Source of the DNA: Andrena cerasifolii
Lineage: Eukaryota; Arthropoda; Insecta; Hymenoptera; Andrenidae
Length of the DNA stretch: 64,000 bases
Assembly: GCF_050908995.1 (NCBI RefSeq)
Contig: NC_135123.1
Location: 6,014,001 to 6,078,000, forward strand
Direction of reading: 5' to 3'
The notes beneath the pieces are model-generated. The model saw only the letters and a program-made list of their open reading frames with translations, did no database searches and was not told where the DNA came from. Of this stretch, positions 9,512 through 21,086 are shown piece after piece (positions within the stretch are counted from its first letter, which is position 1; each line of letters opens with the position of its first letter). A program made the translations under genes and the position numbers.

Positions 9512-10412
9512 GGGGAGACCGGGGCAAAGTGAACCCCGGGGTGAAATGAGGTGCCGTAATTTATTCTTTAACAATCGAATATATTTACAAATTTTGGTGA
9601 CGTAATAAATGTATGTAATACGACAATGATAATTATGCACATTCAGGTATCGAAAAATGGAAATTCATTTAATAATTAAAAATGAAGTTTTAGAGACTTC
9701 CAATTGTTTTTTCTTTCAATTTAGCTTTTTGGAGAAATGAGTCTTAAATGTGTTATTTTAACTCCATTTTTTTTCTGCGTGTTTATAACAAGCTTATAAA
9801 CATACATGCACACGCGTTTGAGGAAACGTTAACCCTAACATTATTAAATAATTAATTTTCCACTGAGTACACATTCGGGGCAAAGTGACCGGGGTAAACT
9901 GAGCGGCAAAGAAAAGATGCGCGAGTGATGTGAGTGACGTATTTTATTAAAAATTATGTATGTATTTGTTTTATTTATAATATGTCAGACTGTTCATGTA
10001 AACAAAGTTCCTTTTAAAAACACATTTTCAGAAGAAAATGAGTTTAGGTTAGTAACACAAAGTACAAAGTATTAACATTAATCTTGTATTAATGAAATAT
10101 ATTTTAAAAAGAAATAGTTTAAATAGTTTAAAAGTTCTAATAAAGTTGATTTTATAATTATATCCTTAATTAAAACACGTATTTTATTTCTGCTCACTTT
10201 ACCCCATATATAGGGTAAAGTGGTCGATTTTACATTTTCTTTTCAAGTTGAATTTTAATATACTTTAAGTTTATTTTAAGTATTGATATTCGTCATTTAT
10301 CAATAGTAATGTTCAAATTATATTATAAATCTATTTTCACACATTTTTATTGAAAGGGAAAAATTTTATTCGACTTCAAACATTTTTCGTCCCACTTTGC
10401 CCCGGTCTCCCC
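9512..10412. mobile_element. 901-bp TA-flanked element with GGGGAGACCGGGGCAAAGTG termini
   Basis: A perfect 20-bp inverted terminus (ggggagaccggggcaaagtg / cactttgccccggtctcccc) is flanked by TA at 9510-9511 and 10413-10414. Copies of the core word occur inside (ggggcaaagtgaccggggtaaa near 9878; ctttaccccatatatagggtaaagtgg near 10198), as expected of subterminal transposase sites. The AT-rich interior has no long frame, so the element is non-autonomous. A solo right end of the same family lies at 54127-54218. The TA duplication suggests the Tc1/mariner class, but this is inference. Confidence 0.85.
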
Positions 10413-10536
10413 TAAGTCTCCGTCTTGATGTTTATCAACACTGTGCTGCAACATGCACCCATACGACGATTTACCGTGGTAAAGGAAAATAAATCGATTG
10501 AAACAGACGTTGAGAAACGATAACAATGAAAGTATA

Positions 10537-11310
10537 TTAATTATTATTATTATTATTAAATTAAAGGGAGAACCCTTTAGATACAAAGTATATAGCAAAT
10601 TAGTACAAAGATAAAGTAAATATAACAAAAACATAAAATAACATAAAATAAAATGTAAAACAATAAAATAAAATAAAGTGAAGTAAAATAAATAAAAACT
10701 AACAAAACAGTCTGAGCCCTAAGACCTAATCACAGCACCAAAGGTGCTTAAATTAATTTAAATTAAATTAAATTACTGATTTAAGGGATCGACTGTATAG
10801 TGATAATATTCAGGGACACCCGATACAAAAAGAGGTCTCGGACGCAATGACCGTTGTGGGGCTCGGAGACGAATCAGTGCGACTAAATCCTGGCAGTTAA
10901 TCTGGCCATGGATTACTTTGTACAAAAATAATAGGTCAGAACAGATACGGCGGTCACTGAGATTAGAAAGCCTCATAATTCGCAAAGCTGGAATAAGTTT
11001 CCAGCATAAGTTTCTTAGATTTGCTATGAGAGCTACTGGTAGCCCTATGCCTCAAACCGCATAGGGCTACCAGTAGCTCTCGTAGCAAATCTAAGAAACT
11101 TATGCTGGACCCTTTCAATTAAGCAGACATAATGCTTATGTTCTGGGCTCCAGATAACCGACGCGTATTCTACTAATGGCCCTACCAAAGCAGCGTACAA
11201 CAATTTCAGCGTCCTGATCTGTCTGAATGTTTGGCAAATCTGGCGATAAACCCGAGGGTTTTCATCGCCCTACACGTGATGCTGCGATAATGGTTGCGGA
11301 AGTCCAAACC
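10537..11310 (-). mobile_element. 5'-truncated LINE: reverse-transcriptase C-terminus, 3' UTR and (AAT)n tail
   Basis: Reading the minus strand, 11310 to about 11220 encodes RAMKTLGFIAR-like residues. After a frameshift comes LKLLYAALVGPLVEYASVIW, then an ERVQHKFLRFATRATG segment, then (10985-10773) RRICSDLLFLYKVIHGQINC and DLVALIRLRAP. These are the conserved C-terminal blocks of non-LTR reverse transcriptases of the Jockey/I/R1 group. A 3' UTR of about 220 bp then ends in attctccctttaa-like sequence and a short (AAT)n tail. The frameshift, stop and an internal inverted duplication (11001-11108) make it dead. The 3' end resembles that at 47340-47621. Confidence 0.85.
11001..11108. repeat. 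50-bp inverted duplication inside the LINE fragment
   Basis: Bases 11001-11050 (ccagcataagtttcttagat .. agccctatgc) are the reverse complement of 11059-11108 with a single mismatch, separated by the 8-bp loop ctcaaacc. The right copy is the authentic coding copy on the minus strand (QHKFLRFATRATGSPM). The left copy replaces coding sequence that should follow. This is a segmental fold-back duplication rather than a transposon terminus. Confidence 0.92.
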
Positions 11311-13817
11311 AGAAGTTTTATAATAAATTATATATTAATAAAAGAACATGTGTAACTGTTGTGGTAGTAGACAAGTATTATGCGAAAGGGTAACTTCGCA
11401 CCGCTTGTTACAAGTTCAGATCCTTGATAGTTCGATCTGTTAGGGTTGACGCTTTTTCGTGAACTCTCTGTTCGGAAGTCGAGTGTCGTTAAAGTAAGCT
11501 CGGATTTTCGTTGATTGAGTAGACGACATAGTGGGCGGTTGCAAGTTATGATTTACTATTGGTTGTAGTTTTGAAATCAAGGAACCGCCCTTACATTTTC
11601 GAGGGAGTCGTGGTGGAGGAAAAGGTGTCTTGGCGGGGTGGTACGTGCACTTGAAATTCAGAAACATGCGATTTCGAGGATTAGGGTAGGTGGGGGTATT
11701 ACTGCGGACTTTTAAGGTAGGTTAACTTTAAAACCCTCGACACGGCGTTCGAATGAATGAAAGTTTCTCCTTCTTTTTTTAAAAGAAAGGTGGAACCTTA
11801 ATAATTCCATAAAAAAATATGACGCGCGCCCTCGCTCACCTGGAACCGCCTGTAGAGGCTACGTGGCCAGCGGCAGTGGCCGCGATGGAAACACCGGTTC
11901 TCGTGCGATCACCGAAGTCAAGCATCGATGGGCGCGTATCGGGGAAAGATGGGTGACCGTTTTTCTCCTGGCGCGTTGCTTGCTGCTGGCAACCTTACGG
12001 GTAGGTTTCCCCGGTTGCGAACGTTTATAATTCGTGACCGTTATGGCCTGGCAATAGCAAAAATTCCTTACGGTGATCCCATCGAGTCAAGACCTGGTCT
12101 TTCAGACCTCACTCTGCTTTCCCTCCACCCTGTGGCCTGCACGGTGGTCTCCCAGAAAGAGATTAAATGCTCACTCCATCTTGCTTGGTTTCAATGCTGC
12201 TACAGAGGAAACTCTGAGGCGCAGCGCGTCAGTTGGACCTTGAATAAGCCGACACTATCTGTAGAGGCTACGTCACGCGCATTGCATAACAAGTTTTCAT
12301 CGGTAAACTATACTCAGCAATTTTACATTGCATCGCTTTTTCGCGTATTAAATAGAGTGTGGTGTAAGAGACTATCAACAATAATTTCCTTCACACCCCT
12401 CAAAGGTAATAACTGGGCGGAATACGAACCAGCTGCATAAAGAAAGTCATCGAGCAGTTGAAAAATGGCCACCCACGCGTTAGAGCCGCTGAATTTTCAC
12501 TTGCCACGCACATCGGTATGCTCGAAAATCCAAAAGATCGGCTTCCGAGGATCATAGGAGCTGTCGACCGGTGCGTCAGACAGTGGAGTGTGTCACTCAG
12601 CGTATGCAAAGGAACGAGCAGTCGGATCCAGTGGGCGTCAGTAATTACGTTGACCTCGTCTAGCGGAGCAAAGAGTTTCGAAGCAGCCGAGAGGGAAGGT
12701 CGAGGATGTGCTGAGTGGCGAAGTCGCGCGCGCAAGAGGTAAGAGGATGAACGAGATATGCTTACGAAGCTTAGCAGTCTCCCGCGAGACAGAGAGGGCG
12801 GTCTAACCGAGGGGTATATCGGGCGCAGAGAGGAAGAGAAAGACGACGCGCAAGGGGAAGAAGTAAGAGGCGGCGGCGGCGGCGGTCGGTTCGAAGAGGG
12901 TGGAGAAGAGGCCCTTCGCGCTCTTTTATGGAAATTAAGGATGTGATTTCGGTTCCCGCGAGAACAAGTCTCATCCAGCTACTCTCCTCTCTCGCCTCCG
13001 CCATTCCTGGCCGCCCCTTCGAGGCCTCTTCGTGCCCCAGCGGCTGGCCATTTTTTACAAAGCACTCCGCCGACTTGTCCCGTCGATTCCCGAGAAAATT
13101 GTAAATCGATGTCTGTCTTCGACGGCGAATGCTCCCGGCTCGACGAAAGTTTCCAGCGCGGCTCGAAGCGCTTCGCCACCCACTAAAAACACCGACGTCT
13201 CCTGTACTTAGCTTTTGCTTCTATTAATTTTCAAATTAACGTGAGATTTCACGGAATGCTGTGTAGGTCATTGAAGAGTTAATTATAAATTCCCACGGAT
13301 CGCGGCTCCCTCGATCGACCACTCCGCCGGAGCAACGACGCACCCGTGAGCGAACGGCATCGACGGAAAAGAGGACAGCAAAGCCTTTCAGACCCTTCCG
13401 GAGTCGAACTGTTCGAACGTGGTAAGTCTGTTATGGGGGCTCGGTCCCTTTCGGGTCTGCCGGAGAATCGTTTTCCAGGCGGCCATTGTGGCAGGTAAGC
13501 CGATTCCTCGTTGTCGAATAGAAACGACGATTTGGTATCCTGCGATGTACACGCCGGGGCATCGCGGGCTTCGTGGGGATACCGGGGATCTAAATCACGT
13601 CCCTGCATTATGCTGCCTGTATCGATAAGAGGAAGAATGGCGGTATCTTTGTTCTCCTTCGTGCTCCCGCCAGCAAAGCTGCACGAACGAGCTTCCACTT
13701 TTTCCAGCGACGATCACGGAGTCCAGCTAAATGGAAGATGGTGAACGAGAACCGTAGAGTACCCTTTCCTTCGACTAACCCCCCGGTTAAATTCAAAACA
13801 TTCTCTATTAACCATTG
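11311..13817. other. No gene recognised
   Basis: Mixed composition with GC-rich islands at 12650-13180 and 13280-13760. Open frames up to 170 codons (11928-12440) have no family resemblance. A 15-bp word, ctgtagaggctacgt, occurs at about 11850 and again at 12259. Several gtaag-type donor-like sites occur by chance expectation. A short ggcggcggcggcggcgg run lies near 12870. Confidence 0.5.
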
Positions 13818-13946
13818 ATGCCAAACACGAGGCTAAAGTACCTCTTCGTAGTGGTCCTCTTCATCCTCATCGTCAACGAATTTACCATAACAACACCAAG
13901 GGTGCCCGAGCTCGTCGATCGATTTCCAATAAATCCGACGTCTTAA
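13818..13946 (+). CDS. Candidate small secreted or type II membrane peptide (42 residues)
   Basis: The frame reads MPNTRLK followed by a hydrophobic stretch YLFVVVLFILIVNEF, then a polar tail with several prolines ending at TAA. A short basic N-terminus plus about 15 hydrophobic residues would serve as a signal peptide or signal anchor, as in many Golgi enzymes and secreted peptides. A gtaagt site follows at 13979, but beyond the stop codon, so the frame is complete or chance. It is not recognised, and length alone gives weak support. Confidence 0.18.
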   Translation: MPNTRLKYLFVVVLFILIVNEFTITTPRVPELVDRFPINPTS

Positions 13947-15557
13947 TTCTCCCTAAAATCATGGCCGAGCTGGAACGGGGTAAGTGGCTAGGGGAGGAAC
14001 ATCCACGACAAGAAGAATATCCGGCGTCTGTACGAGCAACGCTAAAACTTATCACCCCCGTCGTCCTTTACACCCGATAGACGCGGCCTGGTCTGAGCTG
14101 GAAGACGAAGGACGATTGGTCCACCGCCGCCGGTTGAACGGAAGGGGATGGCTGATCATGACTCCACAACGCGGCGAGGAATTATGGATACCATTATACG
14201 GGGGAAAGATTAGAGGTCCTCGTAATATTTTTATTACCTCATTTCACACGTACAGAGCTGCACACGGACCTGGTCGGACACAAATTGCGCCGGAGTAGAT
14301 CGTATCGGGTGGGGAGCGGGGGATGCCACCCCCCTCCGTCCGCGTTAAGAAGAAACGAAGGAGCCCCGCGAAGAAAGTGTGGTTCGGGGGCCAGACAAAA
14401 ATCCAATTTCTCTCGTTTGCACCGGCAAAAACCGACTGATTAACCGCGGACCTCGTTGATCATACTGGATTAGATTCTCCTCGTTAATCGATTATCGACC
14501 AGCGTGGAAGAGGGGAGCCGGAAAAACCTTTGGCTGGAAGTTTCCGTTGTCCGTTCGCGATATTGTCGGGCGACACGATCGTAATTGTTACATCGCGAGG
14601 GCAGCCTCTCGGGAAAGCCTGCTTTGTAGGATTTTCGTTAGCGCGGAGCAGGTACTTAGGGGTTTTTGGTAGTGCTTTGATAAAACATGGACGCGGAGAT
14701 TGTCGGGGGAACGAGTATGTAAATTTCGGGGGCTTAGGGTAAATTCAGGAGAGACGCCGCACTTTTTGGTTGAGAGCCAAAAATAAATTTGGTTTCGTAC
14801 CAATTAAAAAGAATTATTTTTTATTACAATGACACACTTATATAATACGAAATAAGAAAAAGAATTCTACGCTTTTCCCATGGAACTGCAAGAAAAATTT
14901 AAAAACAATGGCAGGTGCCATCTTATGTCTGTGTTACCACATCCCTGAGGTAAGATGCCAATTGCACTAATTCTTGTTTCTAATATTTTTTTCTGCTATG
15001 TTTTCTCTCCCACAGTTGTTGCAGTGTGAGTACATTGTGCAAGACTCGTGCAGCTATTTTTTGCACGATGCTTTGATATTCCACATAAATAGGATTTTTA
15101 AAATATTTTACTTTTTACGTTCGGATGTACATATTGGACACTTAAAGTTTATTTCGGTTGCTCCGCACATTTCGCGACCCCACCTGTAATAAACATTACA
15201 TCGAATCCATTGTTTTCCGTTTGGCGGTATTGAAAACACACATACTGCTAAAAGATAAACGCTAATTTGATTACGAAAAATATTTGAATCGATTTAATTT
15301 CTTAAGCACATCATTAATTAGGTATTTCTAGTAGAATTATTAGGGTAACCTTCTCCGAATGTGATGTAAAATTTTGGCAGTCCAATTCTATTTTTACACC
15401 ATTAAGATTCTCTAAAATACTTCCCTTCCAATTACAGCATGTCTTCCTACATATGTTCAGGTACTAATTCAGTGCATAGCCGATAAATTTTAGCGCGAGT
15501 GGCGACATTAGGAACATGGTCGATATTAGGTACGGTCACCCTACACATTTTTTTACC
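13947..15557. other. No gene recognised
   Basis: GC-moderate to about 14750, then AT-rich. The frame at 13984-14298 matches nothing known. There is no clear inverted repeat or tandem array. Confidence 0.5.
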
Positions 15558-16103
15558 TTAAGGGTACTAGGCAGTCGTTCCTGTCTAAAATTAAGCATTT
15601 CTGTTTCAATTAATTACAAAGAAACCAATTGAGACTGAGACTTGTTCTTTGGCATGAAGTTTATTAACATCATAAGTTTTAAAAAGCATGTTTTTTTAGT
15701 AAAAAATATGCATTATATACGACGCTACGGATGGATCATTAAATAGGCTTTTTTGAGAAAAAGTTTCTTTTGTTTTGCAGTGGTAACTCAAAAACGGAGG
15801 TTCCAATCGATTCAAAACAAATTCGAGCATCTTCACAAAATGCGTAGTTTCGAACCAGACCTAAATTAAAGTTAATGAAAACTCTTATTCATTACAGTAT
15901 ATGTAATTTTTTCCAAGTCGATTTGAACCTCAATTCGCTCGCAATCAGGAAAAAACGAAGAGAAAAAAATATTCGAGATAAACGCATTTAAATACAATTT
16001 TGCAAATTTTACTATAAACCAAGCGGCATTTTATCGAGAAAAGATAGTACTTTCGGAAAATGCAATAAAAAAAATCGATTTTCCGACTGCCTAGTCCCTT
16101 TAA
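15558..16103. mobile_element. TTAA-flanked element of the ACTAGGCAGTCG family
   Basis: It starts TTAAGGGTACTAGGCAGTCG and ends with cgactgcctagtcccttTAA, a 20-bp inverted terminus inside TTAA at both ends. The right 200 bp match the right arm of the element at 18145-18855 (ccaagtcgat..gaacctcaattcgctcgc; aaccaagcggcatttta). The left interior is different, so the element is a chimera or an internally rearranged copy rather than a full palindrome. No frame. Confidence 0.8.
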
Positions 16104-18144
16104 GACGAGATTGCGCCTTGTTGGGTTGAGAAATAGGTACTTCTCATGAATTTTTTCTACAAAAACGGTTCGACAAATTAATTTGAGGTTTGGCAGGCCG
16201 TTGTATTGTATCTTGAACTATTGTTCTGAATTTTTGTGTGGCAGTGAAAAAAACATAGCAGATACAGAGAGAGAGCATTTAAAAATAATCGGGTGTCCTT
16301 GGCGTTGACGAAAAGTACTGTAAGCTTTATCCAAAACACAAAAAGGAAAATAGATTCTTAAGCTATATGAATATAACCATTTTTGTACAAAAAATTCATA
16401 AAGAATTACCTATTTTTCGTCCCCACAAAGCCGCAGTCTCTTAAATCTCCCAAATTTGACCATCCAGCCCAAACTACCTACCGATCACAGTTTCTTGCGA
16501 ATATCTCGGAAACCAACGCCGAGCGTCGGTAACACGTGCAGGAGAAAGTTGTTCAGAATGAAGAGCTTTACAATATACTTAAATTTCGTCAAAATCGGCG
16601 AGGTGTGTCCTCTTCTATATAATTACCAAATTTTAACTTAATTTTTCGCACAGTTGTCGTTTTAATGCTTCAAGAACACAACATACACCTACAGTTTTAT
16701 TTTTCCAATCGGAAGATATTAAAAATGTGACTTCTCCCCCGAATTTACCCTGCGATAGTTACGCTTCGAACGAAGGGTTGTATTCCCAGTATCGCGAAGC
16801 TTTGCTATCTCCAAACTCTCTGTCCGCGGTGTGCTAGAGGCAACCGAAGTCTTAATGCCTAAGCAACAGCGAGCTGCGCGCAGAGCTTGCGAATAAATTC
16901 GCTTTCGATCGCGAGTGGGGAAGGAGGCAGAGGCACGGAGCCAGTGTTTCGCGTTAAAAGAGAACAGCGAAGACGCGTCAACGCGGAAAAGCATTGTAAA
17001 GTTTCGGTCGTTACACAGGTCGCGCCGCTTTATTGCGCTTTATGAAAAAGCACTATCCTGCCCGCATGTTTACGGCACTTTTATTACGAGAACAACTGTT
17101 CTTCGCCAGCCGAAAGCCACCGATAGTTCCACGGTTAAGCTTCTATTAACTTTCATGAAACTCCAGTTCCAAGTGCATTAACGCGGGTCCGGAAATTTCG
17201 CGGCGCTCCCTCTGCCGAGTGACTTACCCCGTTTTGCAATAGCCACAGGGACAGAATCAGCATGATCTGCAGCGGCGAGGACCATCGATTGAGCCACTAA
17301 CTGTCAACAGTGTCCATCGGAGCACTCATATCAATATAAAATTTTAAAACGCTTTCTATCGCGCCGCTGCATTGCATCGCCGGTTAATGGAACTTCCACT
17401 TGCCGCGCTAAAAGAAGCTGGGCATTTTTAACTTAAAATATTGAATTGTATTCGGTAGAATTTTAATCCACTTCCATTCGTACATCGACTAGAGCGTCCG
17501 CCGTCGCTGCCGGTGGTCGTCGAAGCAATATATAAATTGCTTCTGGGCCCCGTAACGGTATGAAAATAAAAAAAATGGCCACGCGGAAATTTCGAATAAT
17601 ATAATGCGTGGACGCGCGGGAATGGTTGCGGGCGTATTTTTCGACCGTGGCGAAGTAAAAGTCTTTAAATAGAGCATGAGAACGGAAAATCAATCCGCGC
17701 GGAGTCGGCCAGCACGCTTTTGTTGCCCTGTGAAAATTTGATAGTTTTCTCTGTTTTTAAAGCGACAACTCGACGGGACCCGGGCGTAGCGCGCATTGTT
17801 GCTTAAAATATTCCGTCGGAATTGAGCGGGCGTCCGCGCGGAACCTTTCTCAATCAACCTATGGAATAAAAGTGTCAGGGACCGTGCACGGTCCTTGGCG
17901 CGAGCCAACTCTCCGTTATTCACGAAAATTGAGCGATTTTATATGGGCCAGGGTCATTTCTAATTTAACGCCGCGCGTACTATTCAGACGGTCACACGCG
18001 ACGAGCCACCTAGAGAAATAAAGTATTAACAGGCCTCCCCCTCCGAGCTGGCTTTTTTATTTCTGCGGGATAGAAAGTTTATAGAGCTTGTATTTCGGCA
18101 GCGTTTTGTTCGCTTTCGTAGAAATCGGTTTCCCTGTGCGAGAC
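16104..18144. other. No gene recognised
   Basis: AT-rich to 16700, GC-moderate from 16740 to 18000. The frames at 16719-16994 and 16915-17181 overlap on opposite strands without family signal. No clear repeats. Confidence 0.5.
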
Positions 18145-18855
18145 TTAAGGGGACTAGGCAGTCGAAAAATCGATTTTTTATTGCATTTTCCGAAAGTACT
18201 ATCTTTTCTGAATACAATGCCGCTTGGTTTATAGTGAAATTCGCAAAATTGTAGATTTGGCAGCTAAAAACGTCAAGCGTCGCCTTTGCCCAGAAACTTT
18301 AAATGCGTTTTTCTTGAATATGTTATTCTCTTCCTTTTTTCCTGATTGCGAGCGAATTGAGGTTCCAATCGACTTGGAAAAATTACAGGATGTGTAGAAC
18401 AGGTGTCATTTTGACGCAAACCTCTGATATGGTCCGTAAAAATTCGAGATTTTCATAAAAAAAATTAAGAAGTACCGGATTTTGGTAGCACACAAACAAT
18501 GATGGTACGCTACCAAAATCCGGTGACTTCTTAATTTTTTTATGAAAATCTCGAATTTTTACGGACCATATCAGAGGTTTGCGCTGAAATGACACATGTT
18601 CTACACATCCTGTAATTTTTTCCAAGTCGATTGGAACCTCAATTCGCTCGCAATCAGGGAAAAACGAAGAGAAAAAAATATTCGAGAAAAACGCATTTAA
18701 AGTTTCTGAGCAAAGGCGACGTTTGACGTTTTTAACTGTCAAATCTACAATTTTGCGAATTTTACTATAAACCAAGCGGCATTTTATTGAGAAAAGATAG
18801 TACTTTCGGAAAATGCAATAAAAAAGTCGATTTTTCGACTGCCTAGTCCCCTTAA
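18145..18855. mobile_element. 711-bp foldback element, TTAA-flanked (ACTAGGCAGTCG family)
   Basis: It starts TTAAGGGGACTAGGCAGTCG and ends with the reverse complement before TTAA. The left and right halves are reverse complements almost throughout, meeting near 18495-18505 (gcacacaaacaatgatggtac loop). Arm landmarks include ccgaaagtactatc, accaagcggcattt, ctcgcaatcagg and gaaatgacacatgttctac. Each arm is about 340 bp with a few substitutions. Frames in it are shadows of the palindrome. Relatives lie at 15558-16103 and 44012-44355. Confidence 0.92.
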
Positions 18856-19640
18856 CTTGAAATTAGTAACATGGTCGAAGGCACAGCCCACATTTTTGTA
18901 TAAATTAGCTAGAGCATTATATCGCGCAGTTCGACAGCAGTTTAATTGCGTTTGAATTAGTTTTTAGTTCCATAAATAACAAAGAACACTGAGAGGAGAA
19001 AACGAATAGCAGCACAGGGGGAGAGGATTAAACAGTGGCGAGAGAGTCTCGCGGAAGGTTCTCGCGGTGGCTCCCCCGAAAATACTCGCAACTTCTGGGA
19101 AACGGAACTTCCCTGAAGGAGATGTGGAAAATGCGGGTCGAAAGGGGGTGCAAGCGGAGAGAAAGAAAAAGGAGGGGTTGAAGAAGCTTGAGGGGGGGGG
19201 GGGAAGTTTTCAATTCACTTCGCCACTTGCGATCGACAAAGGGTGTCCCCTTTTCCTTTTCCCTATCGCTGGAACTTTCGGAACTGCCGTGTTTCCGGGC
19301 GGCTTGCAGTTCCCTGAATATTTTCCAAACAACAACGATTACTGCGGACACGTGTCGTAGCGTCCTTTGTAATTCTTTCACGTGACATTTCCCGCCCGTG
19401 GATCCCCAAGGTGTAATCCCGAAGATGAAAGAAGCGCTCCGGTACTTCCCCATCTTTTTCGGCCTTCATGAGGCATATTTCGGTAAGTCGAAGTTTGCCT
19501 TGTGAGCTTGTAGAACCTCCAATTTGAGAAGAAATTCTGATCACATAGAGAGAATATAAGTTTAAACCGTTTTTAAGAGGACGAACTGCGGCGAGAGTTA
19601 AGAATCTAAAAAGCAAAGGTTGAAGTTCATATTTCTCGAG
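18856..19640. other. No gene recognised
   Basis: Unique-looking sequence with a run of about 12 G near 19191-19203. Opposite-strand chance frames occur at 19028-19453. It separates two TTAA elements. Confidence 0.5.
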
Positions 19641-20200
19641 TTAAGGGGAGGTTCCGGTCTAAAAATCGATTTTTTTTATTTCATTTTTCGAATGTTCAAC
19701 CTTTTAGGAATGTATGTTTAAAAGGATATTTTGAAATTCGTACAATTTACAAAGTTATAGGAATTTGAGTAGCGGCAAATGCATGGGAAACAGCCGGCCA
19801 CTTGGCGCTGACGTAAAACTTTAAACGCGTTTTTCTCGAAACAGTGTTCTCAAAATCGGTGGGACCTGTGTCTCCAAAAGTTATTATCCGATTAGACTGA
19901 ACCTTTTTTATTTTGAAGAATATACTTCTAGCTAGGGGGAAACTAGAAATTTTACAAAAATTGAACATTCATCAATTTTAAAGGCGTTGAAAGGACGAAA
20001 AATATAGTGAAAATGTGATTTCAAACTTCAAGTGTCGTTATTTTCTAAGAAATGTCAGTTTTGTAATTTTTTCTGCCCCCCCCCCCTAGCCAGAAGTATA
20101 TTCTTCAAAATAAAAAAGTTTCAGTCGAATCGGATAATAACTTTTGAAGATACAGGTCCCACCGATTTGGATGAATTTTTTGACGCCTCGACATTAACGA
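19641..20200. mobile_element. TTAA-started foldback element, right end degraded
   Basis: It begins TTAAGGGGAGGTTCCGGTCT, typical of the TTAAGGGG group. Inverted segments are clear: 19850-19945 (tcggtgggacctgtgtctcc .. ttttgaagaatatacttcta) against 20085-20170 (agaagtatattcttcaaaat .. aggtcccaccgattt). A tract of about 13 C sits in the right half. The expected right terminus (agaccggaacctccccttaa) is missing, so the right arm is truncated near 20200. No coding capacity. Confidence 0.7.
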
Positions 20201-20370
20201 CTCCTCAGTACGGTCTGCAATGATTAATTATAAAACGAAAAATATATTTCTATAATTGAAAATATCCTTAATACAATGCAAAAAGTTCCATTAAATTATA
20301 TATAGTAGTTTTCCTTTAATTAATTCCTAAAGAGCACCTATTCTGATGGGCTCTAGATCGGAACAGACCC

Positions 20371-21086
20371 TTAAGGGGTCATGTACGTTTCTCAGCGCTA
20401 AAACGTAGCCAATGTTTGCGAGTGATTCAGAGATGAACTATTAATCCGATTGGTTTAATTCTTTTTGTGTTTTATATGTTTATATACCTACGGTTATATA
20501 TCTCGGGTATGAGAATTGCAAAATTTGTAAAAATGTGTGTTTTTCCTGAAACATCAGTTTCCACGCTGGGCATGACAACTGCCTCACCGTTCATCCGATT
20601 AACTTCATTATTTACACAGATATTCTACATAAGATTGATGATCCGGTGACGGTGAATTTTTTCAATTAAATTGAACCATTTTTTAATAACAAGCAACAAC
20701 GTACGACTTTTATAGCGAAAATCACGACCCTTTTCTTCAAAGTGTTACCATTGCCGCAATTTTTTTTTCTCGAAAAAATAACGACGGTACTGGATAACTA
20801 CGATCTGAAAGATTGTTAAAAAAATCGGAGATTTTTTATTCAGACCGCTCGTACGAGCTGAATCGTGCACACCGTTTGAGGCATCGCCAGTAAACATGTT
20901 CTACGCCACTGCGAGCAGACGCCAGATTTTTAAACATTTTCCTTTTCTCATACCTGTTTTATAATCTATAAACATGTACCTATACAACACAAAAGCAATT
21001 AAACCAATCGGACTAGTGGTGAATCCCTGAATCACTCTCAAACATTGATCACGTTTTAGTGCCGAGAAACGTATATGACCCCTTAA
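20371..21086. mobile_element. 716-bp foldback element, TTAA-flanked
   Basis: The left end TTAAGGGGTCATGTACGTTT and the right end rc TTAAGGGGTCATATACGTTT start an inverted arm that continues through ctcagcgctaaaacgt, gattcagagatga..attaatccgattgg and cgggtatgagaa. The arms are about 150 bp with moderate divergence, and the interior is AT-rich. No frame. It begins 170 bp after the degraded element to its left. Confidence 0.88.
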
